Source: Rhexocercosporidium sp. MPI-PUGE-AT-0058
Taxonomy: Eukaryota; Ascomycota; Leotiomycetes; Helotiales
Direction of reading: 5' to 3'
Assembly: GCA_020746875.1 (NCBI GenBank)
Contig: JAGTJL010000004.1
Location: 1,612,001-1,676,000 of the forward strand
Length of the DNA stretch: 64,000 nt
Position 1 is the stretch's first letter. Each line of letters begins with the position of its first letter. Shown here piece after piece: positions 13,001 through 24,545 of the stretch. Made by a program: the position numbers and the translations under genes. A model generated the notes under the pieces. The model was not told where the DNA came from. It did not search any database and saw only the letters and a program-made list of their open reading frames with translations.

Positions 13001-14843
13001 TCAAACCTCGAATATCTCTCCAACACCATCACCGCCGCCTCTCCGGTTTTCCACCAAATCCAACCTCCACCCGTCCCAGTTCTTGAGACCACGTTTGACT
13101 TCCTTCACCCGCTCGATCCTCTTCGCGGCATCTGCTTCCTGAGCAAGTCTAAATGCATCCTCGTCAAAGTCTAGATCCTCATCGTCGTCCAGCAATGCTC
13201 CATCGCCTGCAGCAGCATTGGCGCCAGTAATAGCATTGAATCCGCTAGTTAAAAAGTCGCCTAGACCGCCCTTTCCACCTGGTGCAATACTCCTTCGCCT
13301 GCTGGGCGACATGCCACCACCGAGATCCACGTCTGTGAATTTGGTGCCAGGGCTTGTAACGCCGGACGATTCCTCTCCGTCTAGCACTTTTCTCCGCTCG
13401 CGCCATACACCTCTGCGTAATTCGTGGACTTCACCTTCGAGGTCTCGAACTTTCTTCTCGAGACGCTGTCGCTCCTCATTCTCGAGCTCATCAACGCCTT
13501 CGTCGTCAATACCTTGCGCATCTCGTTTCCGTGCCCTCTCTCGCTCCTCTCGTAGACGTAGATTTTCGTTCTCGATGCCTGCAAGTCTGGCACGTAGTTC
13601 AGAAGCCTCCTTCTCGGCCTTCTCTCGTTCTTTCTTTTGCGTCTGCGACCGAGCATCATGCTCCTTATGCAGGGTGGTTAGAGTTAGTACTTTCTTTTCA
13701 AGGACATCGACCTTCTTCTGCAATTCTTCGCCGTGTATCTTTGCCTCTCTAGCTTCTCGTTCAAGTGTTCTAAGTTTGGTCTCGGCAGATGTGCGTTCAC
13801 TGCCCTCCTTGACTGCCCTTTCCGTTGTTCGCTCGAGGTTTTTCTTCAGATCACCTAGCTCCCGCTGGGCTGTTTCTGCTGAACGTTCGCTTCGTAAAAG
13901 TTTTGCTTCGAGGGCAGTAATTTGCTCCTTTTCGGACGAGCCAGATGCCATTCTTTCGAGTTGTGCTCGAAGATTGGATATTTCAATTTCCATCGACTCG
14001 ATGGTCGAAGATTTTGATAGGAGGGCTGCTTCGTAATCTGCTGGTACTGCTACTGAGACCGAAGGGGACGAGCCATGTCGAGATACTCGGGAAGCCTGTG
14101 CCTGGAGTTGTGTATTCTGCCGTTGGAGAGCAGCTACTTCTACCTTCTGTAATTTGCGTCAGCTAATTTACAATCCAACAATCAATCAGCTTACCAATTT
14201 CTCCAGCTCGCCTGATGATCTTAGACTAGAAACGGCATTTGCGCCTTTCGTCGCAGAATCATCATCATCCACCTCACGGATGTCTTCAAGCTCCTCCTCA
14301 GCTTTCTTCCAACGACGCTCTCCATCGCTTGCCTCCTTTGCGAGCCTCTTATTTTCCTTTTCCAGCTCTTCAATTCGTGATGCTTGTTTACGGTAGATAT
14401 CTGGGGCGGTGTCACCTTCAGGTGAGAATCCATAGCTAGGGGATAGCGGTCCCCCAGATGACTGCCTGAAAGACGATGAGCGCATCTTCGACTGAAGGGA
14501 CAAGGATGGTTGGCGTTGAGGCATTTCGGAGTTGAGCTCCGGGACTGCTTCCTCTTGATCTTTGCTATCACCGCTAGGATCCGCCGCATCGTTGTCTGCA
14601 CTGGTGGCCGCTAGTATCGTCTCCGTGGCAGCATCATCTGGCTTGGAGGATTCCAGAGTAGCTTCCTGCTTCTCCTCCTTCTTAGTACCAGCTTTCTTCT
14701 GTTTCTGCTTCTTCATTTGCTCGACCTAGATATGATTTAGAGTCATTAATACCGTCTTCAAAGCACATACCAGGGGAAGGGAGGCGTACGCGCTTTTTCG
14801 CGGCTGCGAGCTTTTCAGCTTTTGCTTTATCCTCATCAGCCAT
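13001..14843 (-). CDS. Large coiled-coil protein, Golgi-matrix-like, three exons
   Basis: Exons on the minus strand: 14,843-14,790, 14,725-14,195 and 14,146-13,001. Introns are 64 and 48 bp with GT/AG ends and kept phase, giving 576 residues. The N-terminus (MADEDKAKAEKLAAAKKR) is lysine/alanine-rich and helical, followed by a basic KKQKQKK stretch, a Ser/Pro/acidic linker (about 35-120), and coiled coil over most of residues 120-475. The C-terminal part has an acidic patch (LDDDEDLDFDEDAF) and ends in EIFEV. The N-terminal signature and architecture recall fungal GM130/Bug1-type Golgi tethers (often annotated as M protein repeat proteins). That is family resemblance by eye, not proof, and generic coiled coils can mislead. 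The hydrophobic C-terminus could be a PDZ-type ligand for a GRASP protein; that is speculation. The gene is divergent from the one at 15,536. Confidence 0.82.
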
Positions 14844-15535
14844 ATTTGCTGTTTATCCAATGAGTATTCGCGTCACTGTGAGAGGCCGCGATGTGTAGAA
14901 AGATAGGGTAGGTGTTGAGAGAAGTACTGTCCTGCACTGTCCTGTGCTCTAATCGTTGACTGGAGACTTTGGACAGCTTGCTACTTGTATTATTACTTCA
15001 GCGAACCGAGCGCGGAGCCAAATAGTGTCGATGCTTGACGCTAATTTAGCTCCCGCGTCAAGGGGTCATTCGAAGCGAGAGCAAATAGAGCTCCTATCGA
15101 GTGCTGTTGGAAGTGGCCGATTGTGGCGAGTGCCTAAACACGAGTGTATCGTATTTTTAACTACGGTATTATAATTAAAAATAGATGAGAAATTAATAGC
15201 CGATTTTGCTATTATTTTAGAAGCAAATCTAAAGACTAATTCTTATTCTTATTATTGTGAGTTGTGCAACTTTTCCTTTAGAACTTCAACTTTAGTCTTC
15301 TGCACGTGCCTCAATCGGTCGCTTTCAACCGCACTCGATAGGAAGCTCCTCCTCCTCCGCCTCCTCCTCCGCCGCGTCTTTGCTCCCAATCTGGAGCCAA
15401 CTCACCTCGCCTCGCCTCCTAGTACATCTAATCATCACTTTCCACCTCTCTCTCACTTTAGGTCACACAATCTCAACTCACTCCCGACCATTCGTACTTG
15501 TATACCCAAATCGTCTCATCGTCTCGATTGGTAAA
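14844..15535. promoter_or_regulatory. Shared intergenic region between divergent genes
   Basis: The coiled-coil gene (minus) and the small unrecognised gene (plus) start 692 bp apart, so promoters probably overlap. A patch at about 15,145-15,255 is sharply AT-rich and lacks CpA/TpG, like the mutated repeats further right, and may be a small repeat scrap. The last 200 bp are CT-rich with CTCGCCTC-type repeats, like a fungal leader. Confidence 0.5.
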
Positions 15536-16132
15536 ATGGCGAACAGGCTACCAAAAGCCAATCCACTCGGCCTCCATATCGCCGACCGGGCCTTGAATCC
15601 CATTCTCTCCTCCTCTCAATCGCCCCAAGGAGATGACACCACTTCACAGTTGCGGAGACAATATCAATCCCTTTCAACTCTTACTACGACAGCTATCAAT
15701 GCCTATGATACTGCCTGTCGGCTAGGCCTCGGTACACCTCAGAGGATCATGGTGGAGACCCAGTCGTTAGGCCCTGTCGTTCTCACCTCTTATCTGGAGT
15801 CGCCTGGTCGAGGTAGGGCTATCATAGAACAGAGCCCGGAAAGTCGACGCCTTCTCGGTGAAAACGGCGATGCCGGAAGCGCCAGCGAGCCACCTGTCAA
15901 TGGCTTAAACAATGTTGCACATGAACCTGGGGACGCAGGCGAGTTGGAGTCTAGGAACCGGTCCCCTCTCGTGATTGCTACCGTCGTAGCATCGAGTGCT
16001 GCTGAGATTGGAGAAGCTCGTAGATCAGCCGTTAGATTGGAGAGAACTGGGAGAGATTTCCAGAGGGAATGGGCCAGAAAACAAGACGACGACCCGGCTG
16101 CCCTGACTGCTACAGGTGGGGACGATGGCTGA
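15536..16132 (+). CDS. Small unrecognised protein, single exon, 198 residues
   Basis: I do not recognise the family. The chosen ATG (codon 53 of the longer open frame that begins at 15,380) has an A-rich context (gtaaaATGGC) after a pyrimidine-rich leader, and the upstream part of the frame reads like translated leader. The protein opens MANRLPKANPLGLHIADRA, has a compact segment (about residues 35-90) with an aliphatic/aromatic pattern including YQSLSTLTTTAINAYDTACR, then a low-complexity middle rich in Gly, Glu, Asn and Pro, and a second helical segment (about 140-180) ending in ERTGRDFQREWARKQ. No signal peptide or membrane segment is apparent. The two amphipathic segments separated by a loose linker would suit a small subunit of a complex; this is inference. 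Confidence 0.7.
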   Translation: MANRLPKANPLGLHIADRALNPILSSSQSPQGDDTTSQLRRQYQSLSTLTTTAINAYDTACRLGLGTPQRIMVETQSLGPVVLTSYLESPGRGRAIIEQSPESRRLLGENGDAGSASEPPVNGLNNVAHEPGDAGELESRNRSPLVIATVVASSAAEIGEARRSAVRLERTGRDFQREWARKQDDDPAALTATGGDDG

Positions 16133-18638
16133 TTCGGAATTCCACCAATCCGGAGAATGGACAACTCTCCAAAAATGAATCCGCGCTGTTATCAAGCATA
16201 CGGAACTTGACCGGGGGAATTAATATTTAAAAGGCACATCGACATGTATATGTGCTTTTCATCAAAGATGCCTGCGTGGTTTTAATGATCCCGGAAACGG
16301 GTGGGTCGATCGCACTTCCTTGCATTGTCCTCATCCCGCAACGAGAAGCTTCACTGCCTCTTATCTTGTGATGTCTAGTAACAGAACCAGTGGCAAGACA
16401 TGTAGCTCGCTGTGTATCGATAGCCAAGTCAATCAAACATTTATTAGCCGTGGGAACCAGGAACGTTTAGGCATAGCAACCATCTGTCAGCAGATCTTAC
16501 TACAGGACTCCTCCGGTTACCATTGAAAGTTTCAGGTCCTTGAAAGATGGCGCAGCGACAGATCTACCGGTTTCACTCAGTCCATGTTTTCCGTATCGGA
16601 GTATGAGACTATGTGCAAGTCCTTGGAAGCCGCTCTCGACATCATAACTCTTGCAGTCTTCCCATATTAATATACAGCCTGAATTGTCCAGCATGGCAAT
16701 CAATAATTCCTCACAACGCTGTGTATATAATACAATACAACGCGATGGAAAAGCTCACTGCTTGGATATGTCACCGGTTGATGGTAGATCTGGTCTGTGA
16801 TCTCAGATTTAACCCTTTTTGTAGCAAGTGCCCTATGCTAGGATATTTTACATTGCGACAAGTTGGATATTGTTTAGCGCTTCTGATGTTCCGTGGCTAC
16901 TCAAGTGCTGTGACCACGGCGTGGTCTGCAGGAATCGGCTAGGTTAGACGCGTAAGTTGCTTTTTGTGTTACGGAGCTAGTGACTAACTCCTTGGGGGAG
17001 AACCACTGAGCCGAAAGGAACGTGAGTCTGTCGAGGGAGTCCAAGAGGGGATGTTGTTCCTTGTTGTTATCCAGTCTGCTTATTCTATTCTCACCTAATT
17101 CATTTAAGTACTGACTGCAAGTCAAAGGCAGCCAGGCTATGCTCTGGGGAAGGAGGTCGGATTATTTACTGTGCTGCTGTCATGGTATATCATGGATGTC
17201 TTCTTAAATATGAAAGATCATTCCCCTATTGTCAGAGGTGGGAGGCGCATCGGCATTTTCAAGAAGCTCGGGGCTCTGTTAACTTCAGTCCTGATGTTGC
17301 TATTGAAGTACTTCCGTACCGAAATGTGCATGATAGTGGCTTGTGGTCTGAGCAATATCACCTACAAAGATCGCTCTAGAGAAATACTAGATCGACTCCA
17401 GCCCTTATTCGGTTTTGTATGGTTCTTTGAATGGCCAGGAGGCCAAAACACTTTGCATTCGACATGGCCGTGGGTGGATGTCGAGCCTTCCCTTGCTGTG
17501 CTTTGGGGCGTCTGTTGAATATTCGCTACCGCTTCTAAATTCGACATCTGCTTCGCCTTTCAAGTTTTGTGCCAATGTCAATACCAGCTGGACTGCCAGT
17601 TCGGTGAACAGTCTTCGGTTGGGTTTGATCCAACTTCGAGAAACGGCAAGTGACGCTTCCAAATGCCCCAAATGACATAACCCCTTGGCTCCAGTTGCTG
17701 GCAACATTTAAATTGCCATAGAGCTGATAGCCATCCTCCAGAAATGGCCGTGCCAGTCATAAAGAGACAGAGAGAGAATAACGACCCCGGGCATCATCGT
17801 ATTCCCTTTCGGCGTGACTACGCCAGCACCTCGACAGCGCTCTCTCCGCGCCCCCTCGTCCGCAGCATCCAGGCTCCAGACCTTCGCCCGGGCCCATTCC
17901 ACCAGCAACGACAGGCAGACACGCCTTGGAACTCCTGGTTTGAGTCCAAGTCCAGGATGCGCATTCAGATCGACGCCTAGTGAGTCATCGTGGGTATTTC
18001 GAGGCGGCGCAGGCAGCCCATGGCCATGGGGCAGGTACCTTGGAGGTGGCCTTGGAGAAGCATGTGACTACATCTTACAGTCATGATGCCATGGCCGTGG
18101 CCAGCCAGACCGGGAGAGGTAGCTGGACATGGAGATGGACTTAGAGATAGTGATGGCTGCTACCTGGGCATAGTAGAAATTGGAAGTACAAATAGCCGCG
18201 CATACCCCGACGCGCCCGAACTATCGGAAGGGCAGCAGCAGCAGCAACGAAAACACGAATACCGGCACCCAGACATGACTTGAACTCCATCTTCAACCTC
18301 GACACAGACATTGGAGTGAAAGTGGCAAATTCAAAGTCGAGCCGAAAATCACGTGGTCACTGCGGATTTCCAGCTTTTTATACCCCTGTCTCTTTTCACG
18401 TGAACTGCGGCCTCAGGCCACAGCACTGCTCAGCGCTCCAGTCAACCTACAGGATCCAGCGACAACCTACAAGCACGCATCGATTCGTAAGGCCTCGCCA
18501 CAGCACGACCACAACCATCATTACTGCTCGGGAACAGCCATATATTCGCCGCGCTGCTGCCTCCCACTCTCACTCCCACTCCAACATTGACGCTCAGATA
18601 TCACCACGAACTAGCTCTCCTTCTCCGACCCGGAAATC
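16133..18638. other. Intergenic region before the C2H2 gene
   Basis: No gene is supported. Open frames of 60-115 codons exist but overlap on both strands and match nothing known to me. The last 400 bp become C-rich with CA/CCACTC words, consistent with the promoter and leader of the gene starting at 18,639. Confidence 0.45.
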
Positions 18639-19581
18639 ATGTCGCTCTCTTACGAATCCCGAACGTTTCCTGATTACCCACAGTCCGCCATGATGCACGA
18701 TCCACATCAAGAGCAGGACGACAGCAGCTTGCAACACCACAGATACCCAAGCCCTCCCCCTCCTATGAACGATAACACATATATTTCCCAGGACTTGGAC
18801 GCGACGGACGGCCTGACATTAGAGGATTTGCCAGAATTGCCCTCGAAAGACGAGTCCGATGCGCCCAGCCCCGGAAGGTCGAAACCTATTCCGAAGCCAG
18901 ATCGAGAAGTGACTAAGGGTGATGACGGCCGGTTCATTTGCACTTGGGTTGGGTGTGCTGAGGATGTGCGGACTTTCAACAGGAAATGCGAGTGGTCAAA
19001 GGTATGCACTCACTTCGCAGCTTGCCGTGATTCAAAAGTTCTGTCGCTAACTTCACCTTGCCTCTTAGCACATGGACAAACATGATCGGCCATACAAATG
19101 CCCTTCCGAAGGATGCGAAAAATTACCTGGCTTCACGTATTCAGGGGGCCTGCTACGGCATCAACGAGAGGTCCACAATCTCCACGGAGGTCCTCGGAAG
19201 CAACTGAACTGTCCACACCCAAACTGCAAGAGATTCTCAGGAAAGGGATTCTCGCGGCAGGAAAATTTAAACGAACATTTGCGCCGCGTACATACGGATG
19301 CAGCAGAAGTTCTCAACGCAGAAGAGACCGAGGATGAAGGCAGTGAGGTAGCGGGAATGAAGAGAAAGCGACCGCAATATGACGGGGTTGATGTTCGGAT
19401 GGAAATGAAGAGACTTCGAAAGGAAAACGAGGATCTAAAGAGGCAAGCGGAGTTGCAAACTTCTCAGACAAACGAATTAATGAGGCAACTCCAGAACTTG
19501 CAAAATCTGGTCGGCTCAAGGATTCAGCAAGTTGCAACTATCGCAACGCATCACCAGGCACCACAAGCAACAATGATGTAA
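18639..19581 (+). CDS. C2H2 zinc-finger protein with C-terminal coiled coil, two exons
   Basis: Probable nuclear DNA-binding regulator of 291 residues. Exon 1 is 18,639-19,001; the 67-bp intron 19,002-19,068 has GT/AG ends and a GCTAAC branch-like word; exon 2 is 19,069-19,581. Three fingers follow a Pro/Asp-rich N-terminus. The first, FICTWVGCAED..., is split by the intron and has long Cys-to-His spacing finishing at HMDKH. The second is YKCPSEGCEKLPGFTYSGGL ending HQREVH. The third is LNCPHPNCKRFSGKGFSRQE ending HLRRVH. All use C-x4-C pairs and wide loops, unlike classical TFIIIA fingers. Residues about 225-275 form a coiled coil (MEMKRLRKENEDLKRQAELQ), so it may dimerise. A KRKRP stretch may be a nuclear signal. 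This arrangement occurs in many uncharacterised ascomycete proteins; I cannot name targets. Confidence 0.87.
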
Positions 19582-21300
19582 AGAGACGCTGCGATTCTTT
19601 CTTGATTTTGTAGCGCGGTTACTGGCATTATGAGGCTTCGGGGGTGGGGGGAGTTCAAGGTATCACGGGGCGTTATATGGACAGCCCTGCATCACTTTAC
19701 GCATGGGATATTCTTGGTCGTCTCTTCTCTTGCCATGGCACAGCGTTGCCTCTTGTTGTTCTATACCTGTACACATACTAGATGAACTTTCTCGTCCCCC
19801 TAGGGATTGACATACTTTTGAATGGTGCCAAATCATCTTGGAGTGATGATGCCGGTCTTATTCGAATGCAAATTTCAAGTAAGTATCTACTTCTGATAGA
19901 GATTTTTCGGCTACGTTGCTGTTTGTTTCCACCTGATACTAGTGCCGCGACTGGCAGTACCTTATCTCGGTGTTAGCGTTTGAAAGCACTGTTCGTCGAC
20001 TCCTGGGCATTCATCCTCTCTGCCTTATTATGATCACCAAGGCCTGTAGGCAGCCGCACGCTCTATCATGCTACCAAAGCCGACCTGGCGCATTTGCTTC
20101 TACCTTGCTAATTGCCGCGTCGCTCTAGGCAGGTAGGGCACAAATACCATGCAGCGCATCAAGAGAGAACTCACTAGTACTCCTGGTACCAACATCTAGG
20201 ACTTTCATTTCCTCACCGGATCGTATTAACTGCCCTCAATCCTCCATGTGGCTTGCATGGTCCAGCTTTAAGCTTGATAATGTTGGCGGGCTATTTGGGT
20301 TGGGGGGGGGGGGGGGGGGCTGGTTCACAGAAGCGTCTCTCTGCTCATCTCTTGCCGAGATTTGCAATTTCATTCTCTGGGTACATTGCAAGAGATACAG
20401 GTGGGTAGTGGTGTCGTTGTGGAATATTTCCTTGAAATGACACCCTAAGTTGTTGACGTTGAGTTCACCCTCTCGCTTACGAACCCGGGCTACCACTTGG
20501 TTGATCGCGCAAAGAATCGCATACTTTCACGATGTTCATGGGCAATTATCCTAGTCTATTTGACGCAGTTGTCTAGCAAATCTAGTTGGACACCCACTTA
20601 CCCTTACACTTCATATCGAAGATCGATAATTGACCATCAACCCTTCGCTAACTGTAGCTCCTGTCTCGCATACTTGTCAGCAGGCGCAGAGCTCAGGTCA
20701 AGTCTCCGTCGTCCAGCTACACTTCAGCACTGATTGAACCTCGTCCAGTGAGAGCTGTGTTAACAGGATGAGTAATGGTCCCTACTCACGCAGAAGGGTC
20801 TCAGAAAATCTGTATTTTATCTACATCTAAACCTTACCTGGAGCTCAGCTGGTGCATGAGGTAATTTTACAACACGAGGGCGACTTGAATTGCTAGTCGG
20901 GGGCGTATTCGGTATTTGCGTGAGCATTTTAAGCGTCCCACTTATCAGAAATGGGACGAAAGTTCGCATTGGGGTTAGGAGCCTTGAGCATTGCGCAATA
21001 GTAGCTGTGAAAAATAGGCACAAGGTAAGAAATTTGAGACATGCATATTGCTTCCGTTGTAAAGACGCTAGGAAATTGAGTCATGCACAACCAGTTAAGC
21101 CTTCTCTCCATTTTTATAGTACTGCTATCTTGTGATAGACTTCTGTATCAATAGTCGTAGGTGTTCCATGCTGCGTTTCAGATCTATCAGAATCTAGATA
21201 TCCCACATACCGTTCCGGGAGCGAAAGTCATCGATGATCCACGCTTTAAGCCAGTTGGTGCTCGAAGTGACATTACGCTTCAGCGCATTTTGGGCAAGCC
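19582..21300. other. Intergenic region, no gene seen
   Basis: Contains the 3' flank of the C2H2 gene and ordinary-composition DNA with no supported reading frame. A run of eighteen G lies at 20,302-20,319. The right part leads into the decayed AA9 gene; the weak word TFAPGTV in a minus-strand frame near 21,215-21,235 might be the last trace of its C-terminal domain. Confidence 0.45.
20302..20319 (+). repeat. G18 homopolymer
   Basis: Eighteen consecutive G residues. Such long poly-G is rare in fungal DNA and prone to length error in sequencing, so the exact length should not be trusted. Confidence 0.9.
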
Positions 21301-21644
21301 TTACGACTTGAGGTAATCTTTGGAGACGTCAAGGCAACCTCTAGCTAGACATAGTGCAATGTAGTCGATGATAGGCCCGACGTAGCTCTCATGCCACAAG
21401 GCTGGTGCCCATGTGGGGGATTGGTTGAGCCAGCTTTGAAATTAACGCAATTCAGGCCAGCTGTTGACGGCTTGTGGCAGATGATGTCGGAACCATTATA
21501 GCTTGTGGTTGCTACGTACCCAATGTCTGGATCGTCGGCATACCATCCTGGACTGCACCCCATCGGCGGTAATGTACGCACGTAACCGTGGGCTTGGATG
21601 CTTTTGACTGCGAGCAGTGTAGTCAACACAAGGGACGGAAGTAT
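21301..21644 (-). pseudogene. Relic of an AA9 lytic polysaccharide monooxygenase (LPMO)
   Basis: AA9 enzymes are secreted copper monooxygenases that cleave cellulose or related glucans; the copper is held by the N-terminal His of the mature protein, a second His and an axial Tyr. Read on the minus strand, a signal-peptide-like stretch ends at SIQA and is followed by the expected HGYV mature start. Next come GWYADDPDIGYVATTSYNGS and DIICHK, all strongly AA9-like. Damage: the codon where the start is expected (21,644-21,642) reads ATA; about twenty residues between HGYV and the GW segment are missing; the frame shifts near 21,390, after which another frame reads WHESYVGPIIDYIALC. There the second copper ligand (His in the usual S-H-x-G-P-x-I-x-Y block) is Tyr, a C-to-T type change. 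The C-terminal half is essentially gone. Not functional. Confidence 0.85.
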
Positions 21645-21907
21645 GGTCGGAACTGTCCGTTGCTGATATCGACAAGTAGAGGCATTGTGGTACAGCTCAA
21701 CTGGATTGCCCCCTCTTTAGGTGACAGCTAGAACTATTTATACTTACGTGACCGTTCTGTGTTCCATCAATGAAGCCGGATAAAGAACCCAAACATCCAA
21801 GCAATGGTACACACACGAAGCGAAAGAATAAGCTTTGGGCTTATACGCAGGTAGGGGACATCAGGTAGAATGCCCGCGGAGAATCCCGCAAAACCACAGC
21901 CCTCCGA

Positions 21908-23364
21908 TCAACCAACAACACTGGACGAATTATCGCTAAGAATGGTAGTATCATCTGTAAGATCGATGATCGAATGGCCACTCTCTTGGTCTTCCTTCTC
22001 TGTCTTCCATTGGCTAGAAGCTGGATCGTATGCGAGCAGATACATAATGCTTGTATCTGGCTCGTCTTGATATACATAATTGATCTCTAGGTTAGATTCG
22101 TTGTAGTGTCCCATGAATTCAAGCTCAACCTTGAGTTCTGTACCAGGTTCCAAAGAACCGCAAAATCGATAGCAAATGGTTCGGAGCGAATGTGACGCCG
22201 GTTGTACGCAAGCTTTACTGATTGCAGAAACGTCACTGGCGTGTTATCTTCGTCGACTCCAGAAATCATCATCTGATGCCCGTCGCTGTTACTCTCCATC
22301 TCAATGATTAGTCGGCGGTGTAGGATAAATGGGGGAATCGAGAGGTCCAGCTTCTGCATAACTAAGGCCATTAGGTCATCAGTCTTTGAATAGACACGAG
22401 TGTCTGCCAGGTCGTCTAACGGTGTTGCTTGCAGATTACAGATGACCAGTTTAGCATTTTTTCTCTGGCCCAGTACTTCTGGTATCTGGAGAACAAAGGC
22501 GTTAGCATTGACGCTGGAGCCTGGCATAGATAGAGAACTACCAGCAGAAGAACCCCCGGACATTTAACTCACCTCGTTTGCTGGAGTACTGTGAGAGAAG
22601 AGCCGAGGACAGGGCAGAAGTCCGCCTTTTGTGCATTGTCGAAGGCGCGCTGCAGAGCTTCTGCTGGTAAAGCCTCTCCAAAATTGACAATGCTATCATG
22701 CAAAGCACCACCGCAGCGGGTACATTTCCGTCCAGTGCGGCGATCTCGAACGGTTTTCTCATATGTGGCGACAGCCCGGAAGTCTTTTGATGTTAGCGGT
22801 CCATCCGTAGATGGATGGGGGTTTTGCATGCCACCGATGAATTCTTTACCGCAATCTTTACAAGATTCTCGGTTGCTGTTCCCATGAAGCTCGGAAATTT
22901 TATCCTGTCATAGGTGAGAGTGATTAGTAGAATTGATACTGCTGCGACGGGGAATACCCACAGATAACACCCCGCTCTTTCTATGCAAGCCATCACAATT
23001 CTGACGGACCAGATACTTCAAGTATCCCCTGTTTTGTAATTCGACGAGGGCTATGTGAGTAGGTGTTGCTAAGGCTTGAAGGGTACTGATGGTTTTCCCA
23101 GTTCGCTCTCTCCGTTGAGCTCGTAGCGTCCAAACTCCATCTGGCCCTCGAAAATCAGGTATGCCAGTGAGATATTCAGAACACCAACTCAGATACGAGC
23201 GCTGTCTCGAACTCACCAGCTGAAGTGGAGATTCCGGCCCCAGTAAAGACGATGAAGTACTAGCTCCGTTTGATGCAGTCTGCAAGGATTTGAGCCTTCT
23301 TGTTGATCAACTGAGTTGATTCGATTGGCTCCTCGGCGCCAACTTTTGGAGCGGGGTTGGCCAT
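21908..23364 (-). pseudogene. Disrupted SIRT6/7-like sirtuin deacylase gene
   Basis: Sirtuins remove acyl groups from lysines using NAD+; this class acts mostly on chromatin. Exons as read: 23,364-23,217, 23,164-22,962, 22,904-22,573 and 22,485-21,908; intact it would be about 420 residues. Seen: the NAD-binding FTGAGISTSA, then GIPDFRGPDGVWTL, QNCDGLHRKSG, ISELHG with the catalytic His, the zinc pairs CKDC and CTRC, LGSSLTV, and a long tail containing GHYNESNLEI. Four lesions: TAG at codon 35 (23,262-23,260); the first intron's acceptor reads TG instead of AG (23,166-23,165); one base is missing near 22,590, so the segment after SSLTV loses frame (exon of 332 instead of 333); and a further one-base loss near 22,165 shifts the tail. 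Otherwise the sequence is well preserved, so decay looks recent. Several single-base sequence errors are the alternative explanation. Confidence 0.9.
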
Positions 23365-23576
23365 GCTGATCCCGCAGCTACTGTAGAAGAGGCTGCACTG
23401 GTGCTCGAATAGTAGACGACTGGGTATCGATAAAGCTAAACAAACTCGCTCTACTCAGTCGGTTATTTGTTGAGGCCAAAATCGCTAAGCCAACCGTGCT
23501 GAGCCCCCATTATAACAAACTACGTAAATAGTCAAAACAATCATAACACACTCAATTTGTATTGCAAAAAATTGCC

Positions 23577-24545
23577 ATGACTACTAAAAAGATTCGCAAG
23601 ACTAAGGGCGTACATCCCCGGCCCCTAAAGACCGATCGCACCGAAACTACACCTTCAGAGCGCGCTGCAATTGCTGCTAGTGCTGAAAAGCCGAAAGAGC
23701 TGGCAAAGGAGTACCATATCGATACCTTAACCGTGTATAAGATTCAAAGAAGAGTTAAACGTCGCACAAAGGAAAATCGAAAGCCTTTAGGTGATATAAC
23801 AAATACACAAAGTCTGCCGCGTCGCTATTACACGTTGAGGGACTCACGTGTTGAAAGGCGTGTTTTGAGGGAGATTCAGACGGATAAGAATCAGAAGTCG
23901 CTAAAGGCCTATTGCGAGGACTTTGAGCTGCCATTTAAGGAAGGAACACTTCTGCAAGTCCTTTACGAGAATGAAATCAGTTATAACGTTATTAGGGACA
24001 AGCCAGACCTGTCGAATATCACTAGACGCGTACGCCGCAACTTAGCTAAAGAGCTGAAGAAGCGCGATTTGCATATAATCGTTTGGATAGATGCTGCTAA
24101 CGTTAGAGTTAAATCGATTAAGGAGAGATCTTAGATGAAGACTGGAGCGCAATATATTAAGTAAAACAAGAGGCCGAAGATTAGAGAGCACTCTGTAGGA
24201 CAGTTCTTTGGAGCGATTAAGTGGGGAGAGCCTTTAGGACGACACGTTATTATATATACGGAAACTGCGGAGGAAAAGGCAGAGGCAGAGAGAGAACTTA
24301 AGTAGGAAAACACAGCTTAGCGGCAGTTTAATACTTTATAATTTATTGCGCAAGAATAACGTAAAGAAGAAGACGCTAAAGAAATAAGAAAGAAGTAGAC
24401 CGGCCGGCGTGTAAATCTTGACGTATTCACTCGTAACAAGAAGAGAGTACGTAATAAGAGAGGCTATGCAGCGGAAAAGTTATACTACATATTTTACTAT
24501 TCTCTACTAGTTCCTCATGTAGCCAAAGAGGATGGAATAGGATGC
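23577..24545 (+). pseudogene. Truncated Tc1/mariner-type transposase
   Basis: An open frame of 185 codons from ATG 23,577 to TAG 24,132 begins with lysine-rich residues and a helix-turn-helix (ERAAIAASAEKPKELAKEYH ... TVYKIQRR), followed by a second DNA-binding-like segment and DLHIIVWIDA at the place of the first catalytic Asp of Tc1/mariner enzymes. The same frame continues through at least six further stops to about 24,545 (QFFGAIKWGE, then EKLYYIFYYSLLVPHVAKED) but ends before the second and third acidic residues. Several stops (for example the one in ERS-stop-MKTG, where a Trp is usual) are what TGG-to-TAG change would give. I found no convincing terminal inverted repeats. Dead fragment. 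Confidence 0.78.
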
